Below, piece by piece: positions 10,468 to 22,196 of a stretch of DNA of 64,000 bases. The position numbers were made by a program, and so were the translations under genes. The notes below the pieces were generated by a model. That model did not search any database. It saw only the letters and a list, made by a program, of their open reading frames with translations, and was not told where the DNA came from. Every line of letters starts with the position of its first letter. Position 1 is the first letter of the stretch. The stretch is from Schizochytrium sp. TIO01 (Eukaryota; Sar; Bigyra; Thraustochytrida; Thraustochytriidae): contig SMSO01000005.1 of the NCBI GenBank assembly GCA_004764695.1, positions 347,501-411,500 on the forward strand. The letters run 5' to 3'.

Positions 10468-11215
10468 GCTGAAAGGTGATATTGATTAGCGTGAGGTTGA
10501 CTGTAAAGATGAAGGCTTCAAGAAGGCTGATTTAAGTGTTAGCGAACTGCTGTCCTGAGGAATGAATTCCAGGACAGATGGATTCATGTAGTAATTAGGG
10601 AGATTAAGACATTCTTGAATGTGGTTTTAGATAATCGATGGGGTTTGGTTATCCAACTTCTCCAACCATCGATTCAGGCTAAACCAAGCTTGGGTGTCGG
10701 TAATGTGTATTCACACTTCTAGTTCTTGGCTTGAGCAGCCACATGAGTCTGGCTGCCTATTCTTGTTCTAATGTAAACCTTATTTCTACTGGGTTTTACA
10801 AAGGGACACAAAGAACTCTAGCAATGTCTTGTCCACTAGTTCCTTCGATTGCAGATCTCAGCGGTATGCCGTTGCCGTCCGTTTATGACACCCTAGTGAA
10901 CATAGGGCTTACAATAGAGCAAGAGTAGGCAGCCAGATTCATGTGGCTGCTGGAGTCAAGAATCAAAAGTGTGAATACACATTAACTACATCCAAGCATG
11001 GTAAAACTTGAATCGATGGTTGTAGAGGTTGAATAACCCAACCCATCGATTATCTCTAAACCTTTCAAGAATGTCTTAACATTTTTAATTGGTACATGAA
11101 TCCATCTGTCCTGGAATTCATTCTCCAGTACAACGGTTCGCTTGCTCACAAATCAGCCTTCTTAAAGCCTTCATCTTTACAGTCAACCTCAAGCTAGCCA
11201 GGATTATCTTTCAGC
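10468..11215. repeat. Large fold-back element (hairpin), arms about 338 bases, loop about 73 bases
   Basis: The stretch from GCTGAAA at 10468 to about 10805 matches the reverse complement of about 10879-11215 almost end to end. Conserved blocks in both arms include GAGGTTGACTGTAAAGATGA, a GAATTCCAGGACAGATGGAT block, AAGACATTCTTGAA, ATAATCGATGGG, AACCATCGATTCA and GTGTATTCACAC, with scattered mismatches throughout. The loop (about 10806-10878) carries GAACTCTAGCAATG and CTTGTCCACTAG. The mismatches show an old duplication, not an assembly artefact of one base-perfect fold. Both arms carry relic-like coding strings (EVDCKDEGFKKAD) broken by stops. No transposase and no clear target-site duplication were found. 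Confidence 0.85.
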
Positions 11216-12720
11216 AATAACAACCTGAGATGCTTTGATTTGCCCTTTTAATCCAATATGAAAATCCAACTGATATATGTAGCCTCTGATGGGTGAGAGC
11301 GAAAAGGTAAGGTAAAGTAGAGCAAGATTTGCGTTATTGGTATTAAACATAGTATCACCATTATCATTCTCGTGGCATATGCAGTTCTATATCTGCTGAT
11401 GAAATAAGATTCGGGCAAGGCATTTCTTCGAGGTCTTGTCATGGCATGATAAACCCTCGAAGGAATACGATTTTCTTAGGATTGCAGTGTAGCTTGCCAG
11501 TGAAGCGTGCAGAGGTAGTCTGACATGGAACTCAGGAGAAAGAGAAAGAGGATGATATTTGAGTTATTGGGGTTTCAGGTCTGGATACAGGCAGAATGAA
11601 TGTATCATGACGGACCGGAGAGCTAGGTTAGGTTAGGTGAGATTAGATTAGGTGAGCTAAGGTAGATTAGACACTTCGCTGTATATTACTTTAATACATA
11701 GGATTAGAACTAGATAGACCAGATGCGTGGTTGTGAAACGATTAAAGTAAAAAAAGAAAAAGAAGAAAAGAAGAAAGTGAGTAGTAGATATTCAATAGAG
11801 TAGCTCTGATGAAATACAAATTGATGGTTGAAGGAGCAACTTAACCCTACCGTCTCAATTTTATCTGATGCAAGTCAAGTCACTCTTAGTCTTCTATTGA
11901 CGAAGCGTTAGTTTTAACAAGGAAATTGAGCAATCATAAAGATTCCAACATACTACCTGAACTGGCAGTGTCGGATGCCTGAGTGGGAGGTTGTTACCAA
12001 AGTAAGATCGTCTTTGTGAAATCGACACGGTCCTCACTACGAACGCAGAGGGTTCGTGTGCAATCTTTCACGTTTACCATACTCTCAATGTTCAATGTTT
12101 TCTTTGTTCCTGTGAGGGCTCTTTCCTTGCAACAATTATACCTAACAAATTTGTTAGATTTTATCTTTTGGCGAGTTTTACTTATGATTTTTGTTTTGCT
12201 TTGTTTTCCTTTCTTAATTCCAGTGCTAAAACTCTGTGTTGATTTTCTTTTACAAAATCTTGTACACAGTCTGTCATTCTGAGCATGCACATACATGACT
12301 TACGGAAACAACGGAAGCTAACCTGCATCTATTGAAAATGTGATGATGGTTGCGGACATTCAAAACCCGCTGAAGAATGAAAACAGTAGAAACTATGTCA
12401 ATGGGCATTCTTGCAAACGAATGTTAAAATGTCATTGCTTTGAAATACTAAACTAAACCTGGGCCAACGTTTTCGTCATACAGATAGGACTCAACGCCTC
12501 TTGCTCTATATAATTTTTATAACTTACATACCAACACGTGATATGTGAAGTTAAACTTTCAGGGAGAGGTGAATCACATAGCGAAAACATATGAGCTGTC
12601 ATTTATCGTATTCATTATTGACGCTAATATTTGGTTTTTCGATAGAGATGATTTCACTGACTCATCAGTAAGCAGGAAAGGTTTTTATGATTCACTCTGA
12701 AACACAAGAACTTGCAGATA
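11216..12720. other. Spacer between the fold-back element and its partial copy
   Basis: Contains GGTTAGGTTAGGTGAG-type degenerate repeats at about 11620-11672 and an A/G-rich tract at about 11748-11780. Overlapping open frames of about 100 codons occur on both strands at 11983-12296, without recognisable content. A short palindrome TAACAAATTTGTTA sits near 12147. Confidence 0.5.
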
Positions 12721-13210
12721 TTGCTGGAAGGTTGCAACCTGGTGAACTGGAGGATGACAATTGAAAATGAAGACACCTTGCTCGTGCTGATAGATGAATT
12801 TGGTCAGCTGGAGGTTGACTGTGAGGATGAACGCTGTAAGAAGGTTGTTTTTAAGAGTAAACGAAGTGCTGACCTGGTGACTTGGATTCTAAGGCAAGGT
12901 GATTCATGTAGTAATTAGAATACTAATACTTACTTTGAGCTGTGTTGGACAGACTTGACTATATAACTCATCTCCTTAATCATCAGTTCAGATTACACCA
13001 TGCTTGATTTAAGGGAGTGTGTAAGTACACTTATGGATTAAGGGCTTGCAATAGAACAGAACTAGACCACCATACTTACATGGTTGGAAAGTCAAGAACC
13101 ATGAGGTCTTATTGAGGAATGCCTAGAACTCTAATAATGCCTTGTCCACTGGTTCCTTCGATCGGAGATCTCAGAAGGAGGCCAAACCGTTCATCCCTTC
13201 AATGTTTATA
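12721..13210. repeat. Diverged, rearranged partial copy of the fold-back element
   Basis: GAGGTTGACTGTGAGGATGA at 12811 matches the arm of the element at 10491. GATTCATGTAGTAATTAG at about 12901 matches the arm near 10583, ACCATGCTTG near 12998 matches the right arm, and GGGCTTGCAATAGA near 13043 matches 10906. The block 13126-13174 matches the loop block 10813-10861 with about six differences in 49 bases. The order of blocks differs from the first copy and the palindrome is mostly lost. A 68-codon frame at 12712-12918 contains EVDCEDERCKKVVF and may preserve part of an ancestral coding sequence. Confidence 0.65.
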
Positions 13211-14560
13211 TTGCAATTTAGCGTGAAGAGATCAGAAAGAGAGAAAGGAGAGGAGAGGTACGAAGGAACATAAGAATAGTCAGGGGAATTATCGTGTAAG
13301 TTTTGTTTCGTTAATGACGTATATTAGGATTTGAATTGAGAATGGTCTATTTGATATAGTCTTGTAGGCACAGAGTTGCACATGCACCTCGCGACTTTAC
13401 TTGAATGCATTGCAACATAGATAACATCAGGTCTTAGCCAACGAAATGAAATCTAATAGATCATGTCAAGGTCGTCGAATTGCATCTCTGTTCAAAGGGT
13501 CTTCTTTAGACCTTCTCGTTGCATCCGATTTAAAGTTTTTGTTGGATTAAGCTGATTAAAATGCAAATGTTTAGCAATGTTGACAGAACATCTTTAGGGC
13601 CGTCATGCTTCGTATGACTTACAGGATTTCAACATTCGCTGAAGAGCGAACAAGCAAACCGTGAGAGTGAAGTTCATGCGTTTATATTATAATATTGTGT
13701 GTTTATGTACCTATGATTTGAGCCAGTCTCGACAAGATATTTAGTTGAGAAAAAATTAGTAAATTAAGATTTTTATTTCAAAATATTAATTGTAAATAAA
13801 AAATTAAGCCTGGCTCATCTCAATCAATATGAAGAAGACCATCTTCAAGTCGTCACTAAATCGGTTGAAACATCGAATTTGAAGTTTATTTATCGAATCC
13901 TTTTAATGGCTTAACAAAATTGAAAAGCGCATCATCTCAGTGTACATCCTCAATGTAATACAAGAATTGCGTTTTCTGTTTTTGCTTTGTTTTTGCAAGG
14001 TGATTGACTGCATTGACTGGTGAAATGAGTACTAGCGATGCAATTTCGCAATAAAAGAAGAAGACGAGGAAGGGGGGAATTTCAAGAATACCTGCATCGA
14101 GAATCTTATCTTACGAGTATATTGCTCTTAACTAGTTCAAAACAAGTTGAGATTTGCGTCTGGCTCTTTTTCGATCTCTAATTTGGTAACAATAAAGCAT
14201 TTTTCGTACTTAGCAGATGCTATGGTGACTTTGCTGAGACAAGAGAAATTACTATCTTTAAACCATGACACAAAATTAAGCGCACTGAAAGGTGTAGTTT
14301 CCATGTAGCAGGGTGGCCTTACCCGTTCTTTTGAACAGGTTGTCCTAAGTCCATATTTTGCTTGCGCATTTTTTGATTGGCTTAACTTAACCTCGCTCGC
14401 GCCTCGATGGCGCAGCTGTCACTTAAATTTACTGCGTGTCTATTCTGTAAAGAACTTTGATTATACCCACTGAATTGCCATTGTCGGCAGCGGGGCAGGC
14501 AGGTAGGTACCTGCAGCGTCAGTATTTTTTTGCCGCACAACTTGATAGCTTAGTTAGATA
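13211..14560. other. AT-rich intergenic, no gene seen
   Basis: No frame worth calling and no strong repeat. GC content rises sharply at about 14.56 kb, where the microsatellite-rich block begins. Confidence 0.5.
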
Positions 14561-15475
14561 GATGTGTTGTGTGTTGTTCGTTGTATCGCGGCCGCAATAA
14601 GTATCCGTAGCTCATTCTGCTTTAGGCTAACTCAGGAAGACGAAACCAATTGCAACGGCGGCGCAAGCACTGTCGCAGCAGATGTAGTCACCCACAAAAG
14701 AATCCTACGAATTCCACCGCCTCATGATTTCCATTCATTTGCCTCAACCATGCAGGCACCACATGGAAGAAACCGTTCGTTCTTCGCAACTCTCCCCTCC
14801 AGGCTCCGCGTGCGTTGATCAAAAAACCTACCACCAAAGCACGCATTTGCTTTCCTACCTCTAGCGAGCGAGCGATCTTTCGCCATACCTCTTCCGCACG
14901 CGAACCTTCACGACTTCCTTCCTCCTTCGCACCCACCATCCATCCATCCATCCACCCGCCCATCGCTCAAGACCCAGCGAGCGCCAATATCTTCTCTCTC
15001 TCTCTCTCTCTGCTGAGCTCAAAATCCCAAGCCTCCGGGAAGCTCCTCTGCGTATTATCTGCGCCGTCCACGAAGCCCTCTGCTTCTTCTCCAGCTTCCC
15101 AGCGAACCTACAGCTTCGTCTTAAACCCCGCTGCTACAACCTTCACTACAAGCTATACAGCAAGCTAGCAAGCTAGCAAGCAAGCAAGCAAGCAAGCAAG
15201 CTATAGCTCCTCCTCCAGCACAAGTGCGCCTAATCCTCCCCGCTCGACTCGACCCGCTGAGAATCCAAGCTCGAGGCCAAGCTAAGAAGCCAAGCTCGAG
15301 GCCAAGCTGAGAAGCAAGCTCTCGAGCTACTCGTCCCGCAGCCTCTACGCCTCCGGGAGTCCCGTGGGGGGCCTCTGGAAGCGTCCGGCAGGAGCTGGCG
15401 GCGCGAGCGACCACCCAGAACACAAACAACCAAAGAGACAAACAACTGACTGACTCGAAGCTACAGATTACAGTT

Positions 15476-15662
15476 TGTACTTAAGCATTGGTTCATGGCA
15501 ATTTCTAATTTGCTTTTTATTATTATTAGTTATTAAGTTTGGTTTGATTTGTTGTTAAGTTTGGTTTGGGTTGAGTTGAGTTGATTTGTTGTTAAGTTTG
15601 GTTTGGGTTGAGTTGAGTTGATTTGTTATTTAGTTTGGTTTAGTTTGAGTTGAGTTGGTTTG
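15476..15662 (+). repeat. Left member of a 190-base inverted repeat pair
   Basis: The first 70 bases are non-repetitive (containing CATTGGTTCATGGCAATTT, then ATTTGC and TTATTATTATTAG). The rest is a variable run of GTTTGG/GAGTT units. The reverse complement recurs at 20580-20769 with about 90 percent identity in the non-repetitive part. Flanks diverge immediately, so the unit is well bounded. Confidence 0.8.
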
Positions 15663-17992
15663 AACTCCTTCGCAGAGTTTCATCCCCGCCTTCACGGGCG
15701 AGTCCGCGTGCGTGACCGGTTAGTTGCATTTCGATGAATAAATAAACGAATGAGCGACTTCGAATGAACAAGTGAATTTGGTTTTGAGCGGACGACTCGA
15801 GTTATAGAGCACGTTTGAACGTTGTCGATGAAGTGATGAAGTGAGTTCCTGAGTGAGTGCGTGAGCGAGTGCGCGCCAGCCAGTTTCGGACGGGTCGCAG
15901 GTGACCGCCAGCTTCCGCCCGGCTTCTTCGGCCTCGCGCGCCGTTTCTTCAACCTCTCCTGCTTCGAGGCCCTCAGCACCTTGCGTCGGCCCCTCCAGAC
16001 GCCCAAAGGGCTGGCGTCGAGGCCGCCTTGGTTCGCACCGCGGGCCGAGGCGGTGCTGTGCTTTCGGGTAAATCAGCGGCAGCCTCGTTCATGGCGATGC
16101 CAAGTAGTTGCGGGCAGGTCGTAGTTGAGTGCACACCCTTTAAATTTAAATTGAAAAAAAAAAAAAGAAAAGAAAGAAGGAAAAAAAAAAGCACGAACGA
16201 AAAATGTGTATATATGTATCTCAATGTATATGTATGAATGAATGAGAAATATTTTGGTTCACAGCGAAGGAAAGAAACTCTGAAAGACCCGCCTTCCTCA
16301 AGCGGTTTTGACCCAGCGCAGCGCTTGCTTCCGCTCGTTTCTTTGCGGGCTTCCGCACGCCTTCTCCAGGCCCTGGCCGCTTTCCTCTCCTCGGTCTCTC
16401 GCCCATCCACACGCAGGCTCCGTCTGCAGCTTGTGCTCGCTTTCGCATCCATTCCACGCATCGTATGCATATTTATCCACATCCATAAATCACACATATT
16501 ATACAAATGAATTACATCTCTATACATATATATATATATACACACATATATACATACATACACATATTCATGTGTATATTATATATATGTGTAGGTGTGT
16601 ACCGTCTGAAAGGGTGGAAAACAAAGCAGGGCTGGGCCAGGAAGGTGCGAACGGGGCGAGCCTTAGGCGATAAAGCAGGCAGGCAGGTATGCAGGCAGGC
16701 AGGCAGGCAGTCGGTCAGGATAGGCCGTCCTCGGGCGTGTGGGTCTGCGGGTGGGGGGGCGGCCTCTGCTCTTCCGGGCCCGAGTTCGCTGCACGCAGGG
16801 CTCCCTTTTCTCTTCTTCGCGCTCCTTCGGTTCGCGCGCCTTCTTCTTCCTTCCTCGATGCGCCGCGTCCCGTTTTAGCGCACGTCTCTTCGCTTTTCTC
16901 CGCCTCTTTTGGTACTACGTATGTGTTTGTTTCTTTCTTTCTTTGCGCCTGGCGGGGCCTAGCGGCTGGCTACCTGGTACGCCTAGAACCTATGCACTTT
17001 CAATAGTGAAAGAACGAAAACTTTCGAAATATTATTTTCCTTCTTCCTTTCAAGACTTTTATTGATTTATTTGTGTTTGTTTGTTTGTTTGACTGACAAG
17101 AAAAAGAAAAAAAAAGAGAAAGGAGGGGGAAAAAGGGAAAAACCTCGGGCGTCCGCCCCACGTGCACTGGGGGCGCGCAACGGCTTTGGATAGAGTTTGC
17201 GCTAGAGGTGCTAGTGCCCTGTGGGTTCCGCAGTGGTTCTTCGGACGCTGGGCGGACGCACTCTGTCTCTCTTGTTTGCATTTGTTTGTTTGTTTGTTTG
17301 TTTTGGTTTTTATTTGATGGGTCATCCATCAATCAATGTCTTTCTGCATCTTTTCCACATTTGGTCGATGGAGATCAATTGAGATGTGATCGACTGAGAT
17401 CGTCCATTGAGGTCGATGATGGAGTGATGCATCCATCGATTGGCTGACAGTCTGCCTGCCTTCAAGTCCTCTCGGCCTGGCGCCAATCTCGCGGCGGACG
17501 GACAGCAGCAGCCTCACTTTCAGGCGCCTGGGACCTGCGAGAGATCCATCTCAGTTCAGGCCTGAGCTTTTGGAAATCGAAGGCCTTCTTTTTGGCCGCC
17601 ATCGAAGGATTTGATGTATGTATATATATAGATTGATCGATTGATTGATAGATTGATCGATAATAAGGCGATCACCATTGGTAACGAGAGCTCACAGGCT
17701 CTCGAATGGAGATACAGAGAGATCGGTTGACCGTCTCAGAGGTTTCTTGAGCAAAGGTCGAGTTCAAAAGCAGCTTTGCAGTGAGTTCTCGCCTCCCTCT
17801 CGAGTTGCAGAGGCGGGAGTTGAACTCTCTCGAAGTACGGTGGCGATGGTCCAAATCGATCCGGGCTTTGATATTGTCAACGTCCATCGACATGACGTCG
17901 TTTCTTTCGGCCCCAAAGGGGAAAGAAAGCAAACCACGTTTCATTTGACTCATTCTGCAATTAACGCGCTGCGACGAATTAGATTTCTATTC

Positions 17993-18081
17993 AAAAACAA
18001 ACAAACAAACAAACAAACAAACAAACAAACAAACAAACAAACAAACAAACAAACAAACAAACAAACAAACAAACAAACAAA
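17993..18081 (+). repeat. (AAAC)n microsatellite, about 22 units
   Basis: An uninterrupted run of the unit AAAC about 88 bases long. A chance open frame ending in repeated KQTN peptides runs through it and is rejected as a gene. Confidence 0.98.
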
Positions 18082-18427
18082 TTAGATTTTCCTATCATAT
18101 TTGAACGAGAGCATTAATGGAGAAGAAGCAAGAACAAGAAAACAGCAAAGTTCGAGAAACGGTTGTAATTCGTAAACGAAGCCACCCTCCCGAATGGCTG
18201 AGGGACGGTATACGCTCGGAATCGCGGAACTCGCGGAGCCCTGAGCGTGAAAAGCCTTTCAATAAAAGCCTTTCAATAAAGTCAACGGCTTCGGCCTTCT
18301 CTGCGGCGGGAACTGCGCGTTTCTGTCTCCTTCGAATCTCGATCATCAAAAATTAAGAATCTATATATTTGTAATTTATTACTTTTTAAATAAAAATTAT
18401 AAAATTATATTTATTTTTAGAATTTAA

Positions 18428-18431
<4 letters not shown>

Positions 18432-18481
<50 letters not shown>
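18432..18481. repeat. (AT)n microsatellite, about 25 units
   Basis: A pure TA dinucleotide run in an AT-rich tract, immediately before a GC-rich exon-like segment. Confidence 0.98.
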
Positions 18482-18483
<2 letters not shown>

Positions 18484-18526
18484 CGCTCTCGGATCCCCAG
18501 CGCGAAGAAGGAAGCGTGCATTTTAT

Positions 18527-18745
18527 ATGCAGCAGAGGCTTACACCAAAGCAGCGACTTCGCGCCCGGTACATGCCACCAGGATCTCTGGCAAGCCTCGG
18601 GGCGCTTCCAGGCGCCCAGGCGCTGCCTGGCCGCGACCTCCCGCCATGGATGATGGCGCTTCTCCCCAATCCGGAGCCCTCGCTCTTCAACGCGCCCAAG
18701 ATGCCATGGGACCGCCACAATGTAACTAAGAGCGCACCTGTGTGA
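18527..18745 (+). pseudogene. Exon-like fragment resembling the U1-70K N-terminus
   Basis: A 72-codon ATG frame with strongly GC-ending codons lies in otherwise AT- or repeat-rich DNA. Its core reads LPPWMMALLPNPEPSLFNAP followed by KMPWDRHN, which resembles from memory the proline-rich N-terminal stretch of the U1 snRNP 70K protein (a PP-x-LLALF-x-P pattern followed by a PP-x-x-K-x-P pattern). No RNA-recognition domain follows in any frame nearby. A weak donor-like GTAACT occurs at about 18721 and GTGAGC at about 18741, so it may be a first exon of a split gene or a detached relic. The identity is tentative. Confidence 0.3.
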
Positions 18746-18832
18746 GCATAAACGTCAATCATAATAAAGAGCACGAGCTTCTTCAATCAAACGAGTTCCC
18801 TCAAATCCGCTGTTGAAACCAAATCAAACCTT

Positions 18833-18881
18833 ATCAAATCAAATCAAATCAAATCAAATCAAATCAAATCAAATCAAATCA
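18833..18881 (+). repeat. (AAATC)n pentanucleotide run
   Basis: About ten perfect copies of a five-base unit, AAATC. Confidence 0.98.
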
Positions 18882-19833
18882 TATTCTATCTTCAAAGGTC
18901 TCCTCCAGAGTTCTGGAGCCGCGCGATGGGTTCGTTCGCGCAGGAGAGCGCCCAAGTCGCTCTTCAACGGGACCAGGCACGCTAAGCTTTGTAGCGAATC
19001 TGTTTGGCTCCAGTGCGATTGCTTCGTATGGTCTCAATCTCGAATTCAATTCGAGCACCGCGATTCGATTCCGCAGGAATTACAGAGTCGCATTGCATCG
19101 CATTATCGCATTATCGCATTGCATCGCTGTGTCTGTGTGTCTCTGCATGTCTACGCATGTGTACGTCTGCAGGCCCTCGTCGTCCTGGGAACTCGAGGGA
19201 TGGAGCCTGAGGACGCTGCGGAATTTAGCCACGACTTCGACCTTTGGCGGCCTCGGTCGCTCTGGGCCGAGAAGGAGGCTGCTCTGCTGCGGCGAGGCTC
19301 TCGAGATTTCTAGTTGGCAACCACTGCTTCGAAAGTGGTGTGAGTGGATGAAGAGGTTTATTGTTGTTATTGCTGTCGCTGTCGTTGTTGCCGTCGTTGT
19401 TGCTGTTGTTGTCGATTGTTCTCTTAGCTTTCTTTTCACAATTATGTATATATGAATGTATATTTATTGCGCCAAAGCAGAACCAGCCAGCCGCGAAGAG
19501 AACGCTACTAACGCAGGCCCGTCTGGAAATGCGGCAGACTGAAATGAATGAAGCGCTTTGGCATGAATTCGAGGGCGCCGTGCGGTTTGGAATTCATCTC
19601 ATTCGCAGAGTTGTGCTGCGGAAAAGGGAGGACTCCCTCAAAAAAGCAAAAGCAAAAGCAAAACAAAACAAAATAGAACGAAACAAAATAAAACAAAACA
19701 AAAAAAGCAGGAAAGGGTGAAGGATTGAACTCAATCGACCAATATGACTTCGTCGAAATCCCCGCAACGATTGCCGCCAGAAAATTCATTTGCAGCTCAT
19801 TCGCCCGAAGCGATGAGCCAAAACCTTACAATG

Positions 19834-19834
19834 C

Positions 19835-19908
<74 letters not shown>

Positions 19909-19909
19909 G
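19834..19909 (+). repeat. (AATC)n microsatellite, about 18 units
   Basis: An uninterrupted AATC run that encodes an SINQ-type repeat peptide in a chance open frame. Confidence 0.98.
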
Positions 19910-20579
19910 GATCAAAAACCCAATCAATGGATTTCAGATTGTCCAGCGAGCGTCCTTAAACCTGTAGGATTCCGAGTCCTAATTTGCCGTCCCTTGCATC
20001 GTGGCCCCGCCAGCCCCTCTTCAGGACCTCATTCCCGCTTTACTTTTTAATTTAAAAATAAAATAAAAATATATATATATACCAAGCAAAACATCGTAAC
20101 TATAATTATTAATTTAATTTGTAAATTCAGTCAACAGAAAAGTTCTCTTCCTTCCGTTTCAAATATAATAGTAAGCCAATAAGTTGAACTCACTTGGTTA
20201 TAGTTAAACGAGCCGGGCGTCCTGAATGATGGGTGTTGTTGCGGCCGCGCTGTCCTCTGGCAGGAATTAAGTGAGGGCGACCAAATCGTCGAAGCAGCTT
20301 CGCCAAGGACTGGACTGGACAAGGTCTGCCTCAGGAGCAGCTGCAGATGTTGAAAACATCTTCTGGATTCTGCGTTCGTCCATCGGTGGCGATTATTGCA
20401 AGCGGAGCAGGTTTGTGGATGATGCACACCTGTGAGTGAAGCAGGGTCCGCTTCACTCGAAACGATCTATGGATTGAAGAATTCAACATTCGAAGAGTCG
20501 AAACTAAAACTTGTGAAAGTTTCGAAACTCTTGAAAGTCTACCTTCTCAAGAAGTCGGCGGGAAAAACCCAAACTAATC

Positions 20580-20769
20580 CAAACCAACTCAACTCAAACT
20601 AAACCAAACTAAATAACAACGAAAATCAAACCAAACTAAACCAAAGTTAACAACAAATCAAATCAAATCAACCTAAATCAAACCAAATCAAACCAAATCA
20701 AACCAAACCTAATAACTAATAATAATAAAAAGCAAATTAAAAATTGCCATGAACCAATGATTAAGTACA
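20580..20769 (-). repeat. Right member of the 190-base inverted repeat pair
   Basis: The reverse complement of 15476-15662, with the AACC/AAATC-type variable tract on its left and the unique CCATGAACCAATG-containing part on its right. Unit numbers in the variable tract differ from the left member, as expected for slippage after duplication. Confidence 0.8.
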
Positions 20770-21766
20770 GACAACAAAAGCAAAAGTATCCCGTCATACT
20801 AAAACCATCGTCCCGGAGTACCTTTTCAGAAATAAATAAATGAAAATCACAAACCAACAAACAAATCAATTGCACAAACTAAACATCAACCTTCAAGAAT
20901 GAAGAATCTCACATTCCCTTTTCGCAACACCAATAAGAAACAAGAATCATCATCATCAGCAGCAGCAAGGGTAAAGCAACCAAATCCTGGCAAGAACCCT
21001 CAATGGCGGGGTAAATTCCTGCTCCCTCGGGGCCGGCCCTCCTTCCCATCATACATCACACAAACACATACATACACCACATACTCGTGGCCCTGCATGC
21101 ACGGACGCCCAAAGCCGCAGTCGGGATGCCTTTCCTCCTTCCTTTGCGGCTCTTCGTCGCCTTTCGAATTCCTTCGTTTCATTCATTCCTTCGTTTCATT
21201 CATTCATTCATTCATTCTTCATTCACACACCAGCCATTTTATTTTATTTATTTTTAATTTCGCCCTTTCTTCCTCTTCGTTTCGCCAGGACGCCCCGCCG
21301 CAGTCCCGCCGGCCCTAGCGCCCCTTAGCGCAAACATTAACTGCGTCAGCGCGGGTCTCGGCGGACGCCTGCGCCCCGCGTCCCGTACTTGCGTGCCCCC
21401 TCCTGGGAAACTGAGAGGAAAAGAGAAAGAAAAAGAAAGAAAGAAAGAAAGAAAGAAAGAATTCAGAGGAAGAGAGGACGCGCGTTTTTCTAATTCTTGA
21501 TTATGTTCTTCTTCTTTGGTTGATCTATCTCCGCATCGCAGGACAGTCCAGTCTCGCTCGCCTTTCTTGCCTTTTTGCCTTCTTGCATGCGTGCGAAGGC
21601 CCAGGCATCTAGATATCTGTCTGCCTCCTTCAGAGCTGGCTGAAGCGAAGCCAGATGACTGATTGACTACTACTTCTTCCGCTGGTTTTTGAAGAAGTAC
21701 GTCGCCTCTTCCCTCCTTTCTTCCTTCCTTTTCAAGTCATCGGTTCTCTCGAAGTTTGAAAATAGA

Positions 21767-21899
21767 AAACAAACAAACAAACAAACAAACAAACAAACAA
21801 ACAAACAAACAAACAAACAAACAAACAAACAAACAAACAAACAAACAAACAAACAAACAAACATACATACAAACATACATACATACATAGGAAGAAGGA

Positions 21900-21931
<32 letters not shown>

Positions 21932-21976
21932 CGCAGATTGGGTACATACATACATACATACATACAACATACATAC
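21767..21976 (+). repeat. Compound (AAAC)n-(ATAC)n-(GAAA)n-(ATAC)n microsatellite
   Basis: About 24 units of AAAC (21767-21863) are followed by ATAC units, then GAAA units (21893-21930), a short unique piece, and ATAC units again. It is over 200 bases of nearly pure four-base repeats. Confidence 0.97.
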
Positions 21977-22157
21977 ATAATAGTGATTTGAATTTGGAAA
22001 AGCAGAAGAACTTCGGAAGCAAATCCCTAACTCGAAGTTGGCCGAGGATGCTCCGCCCGAGGGTCGCCAGGCCTCGCGGACGGTACTCCAACTACTCAAC
22101 TCGCGGCGTGCCTCTCTCTCTCTCTCTCGCTCTGACGCGGGGTCCACTCTTAGTCTG

Positions 22158-22196
22158 CAGCAGCAGCAGCAGGAGCAGCAGCAGCAGCAGCAGCAA
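22158..22196 (+). repeat. (CAG)n trinucleotide run
   Basis: Interrupted CAG units about 470 bases before the J-protein start. The position is compatible with its upstream region. Confidence 0.9.

Noticed and set aside
21732-22147. Open frames encoding CLFVCLFV or KQTNKQTN peptides
   Set aside because: Direct translation of the AAAC microsatellite; four-base units keep frames open by chance.
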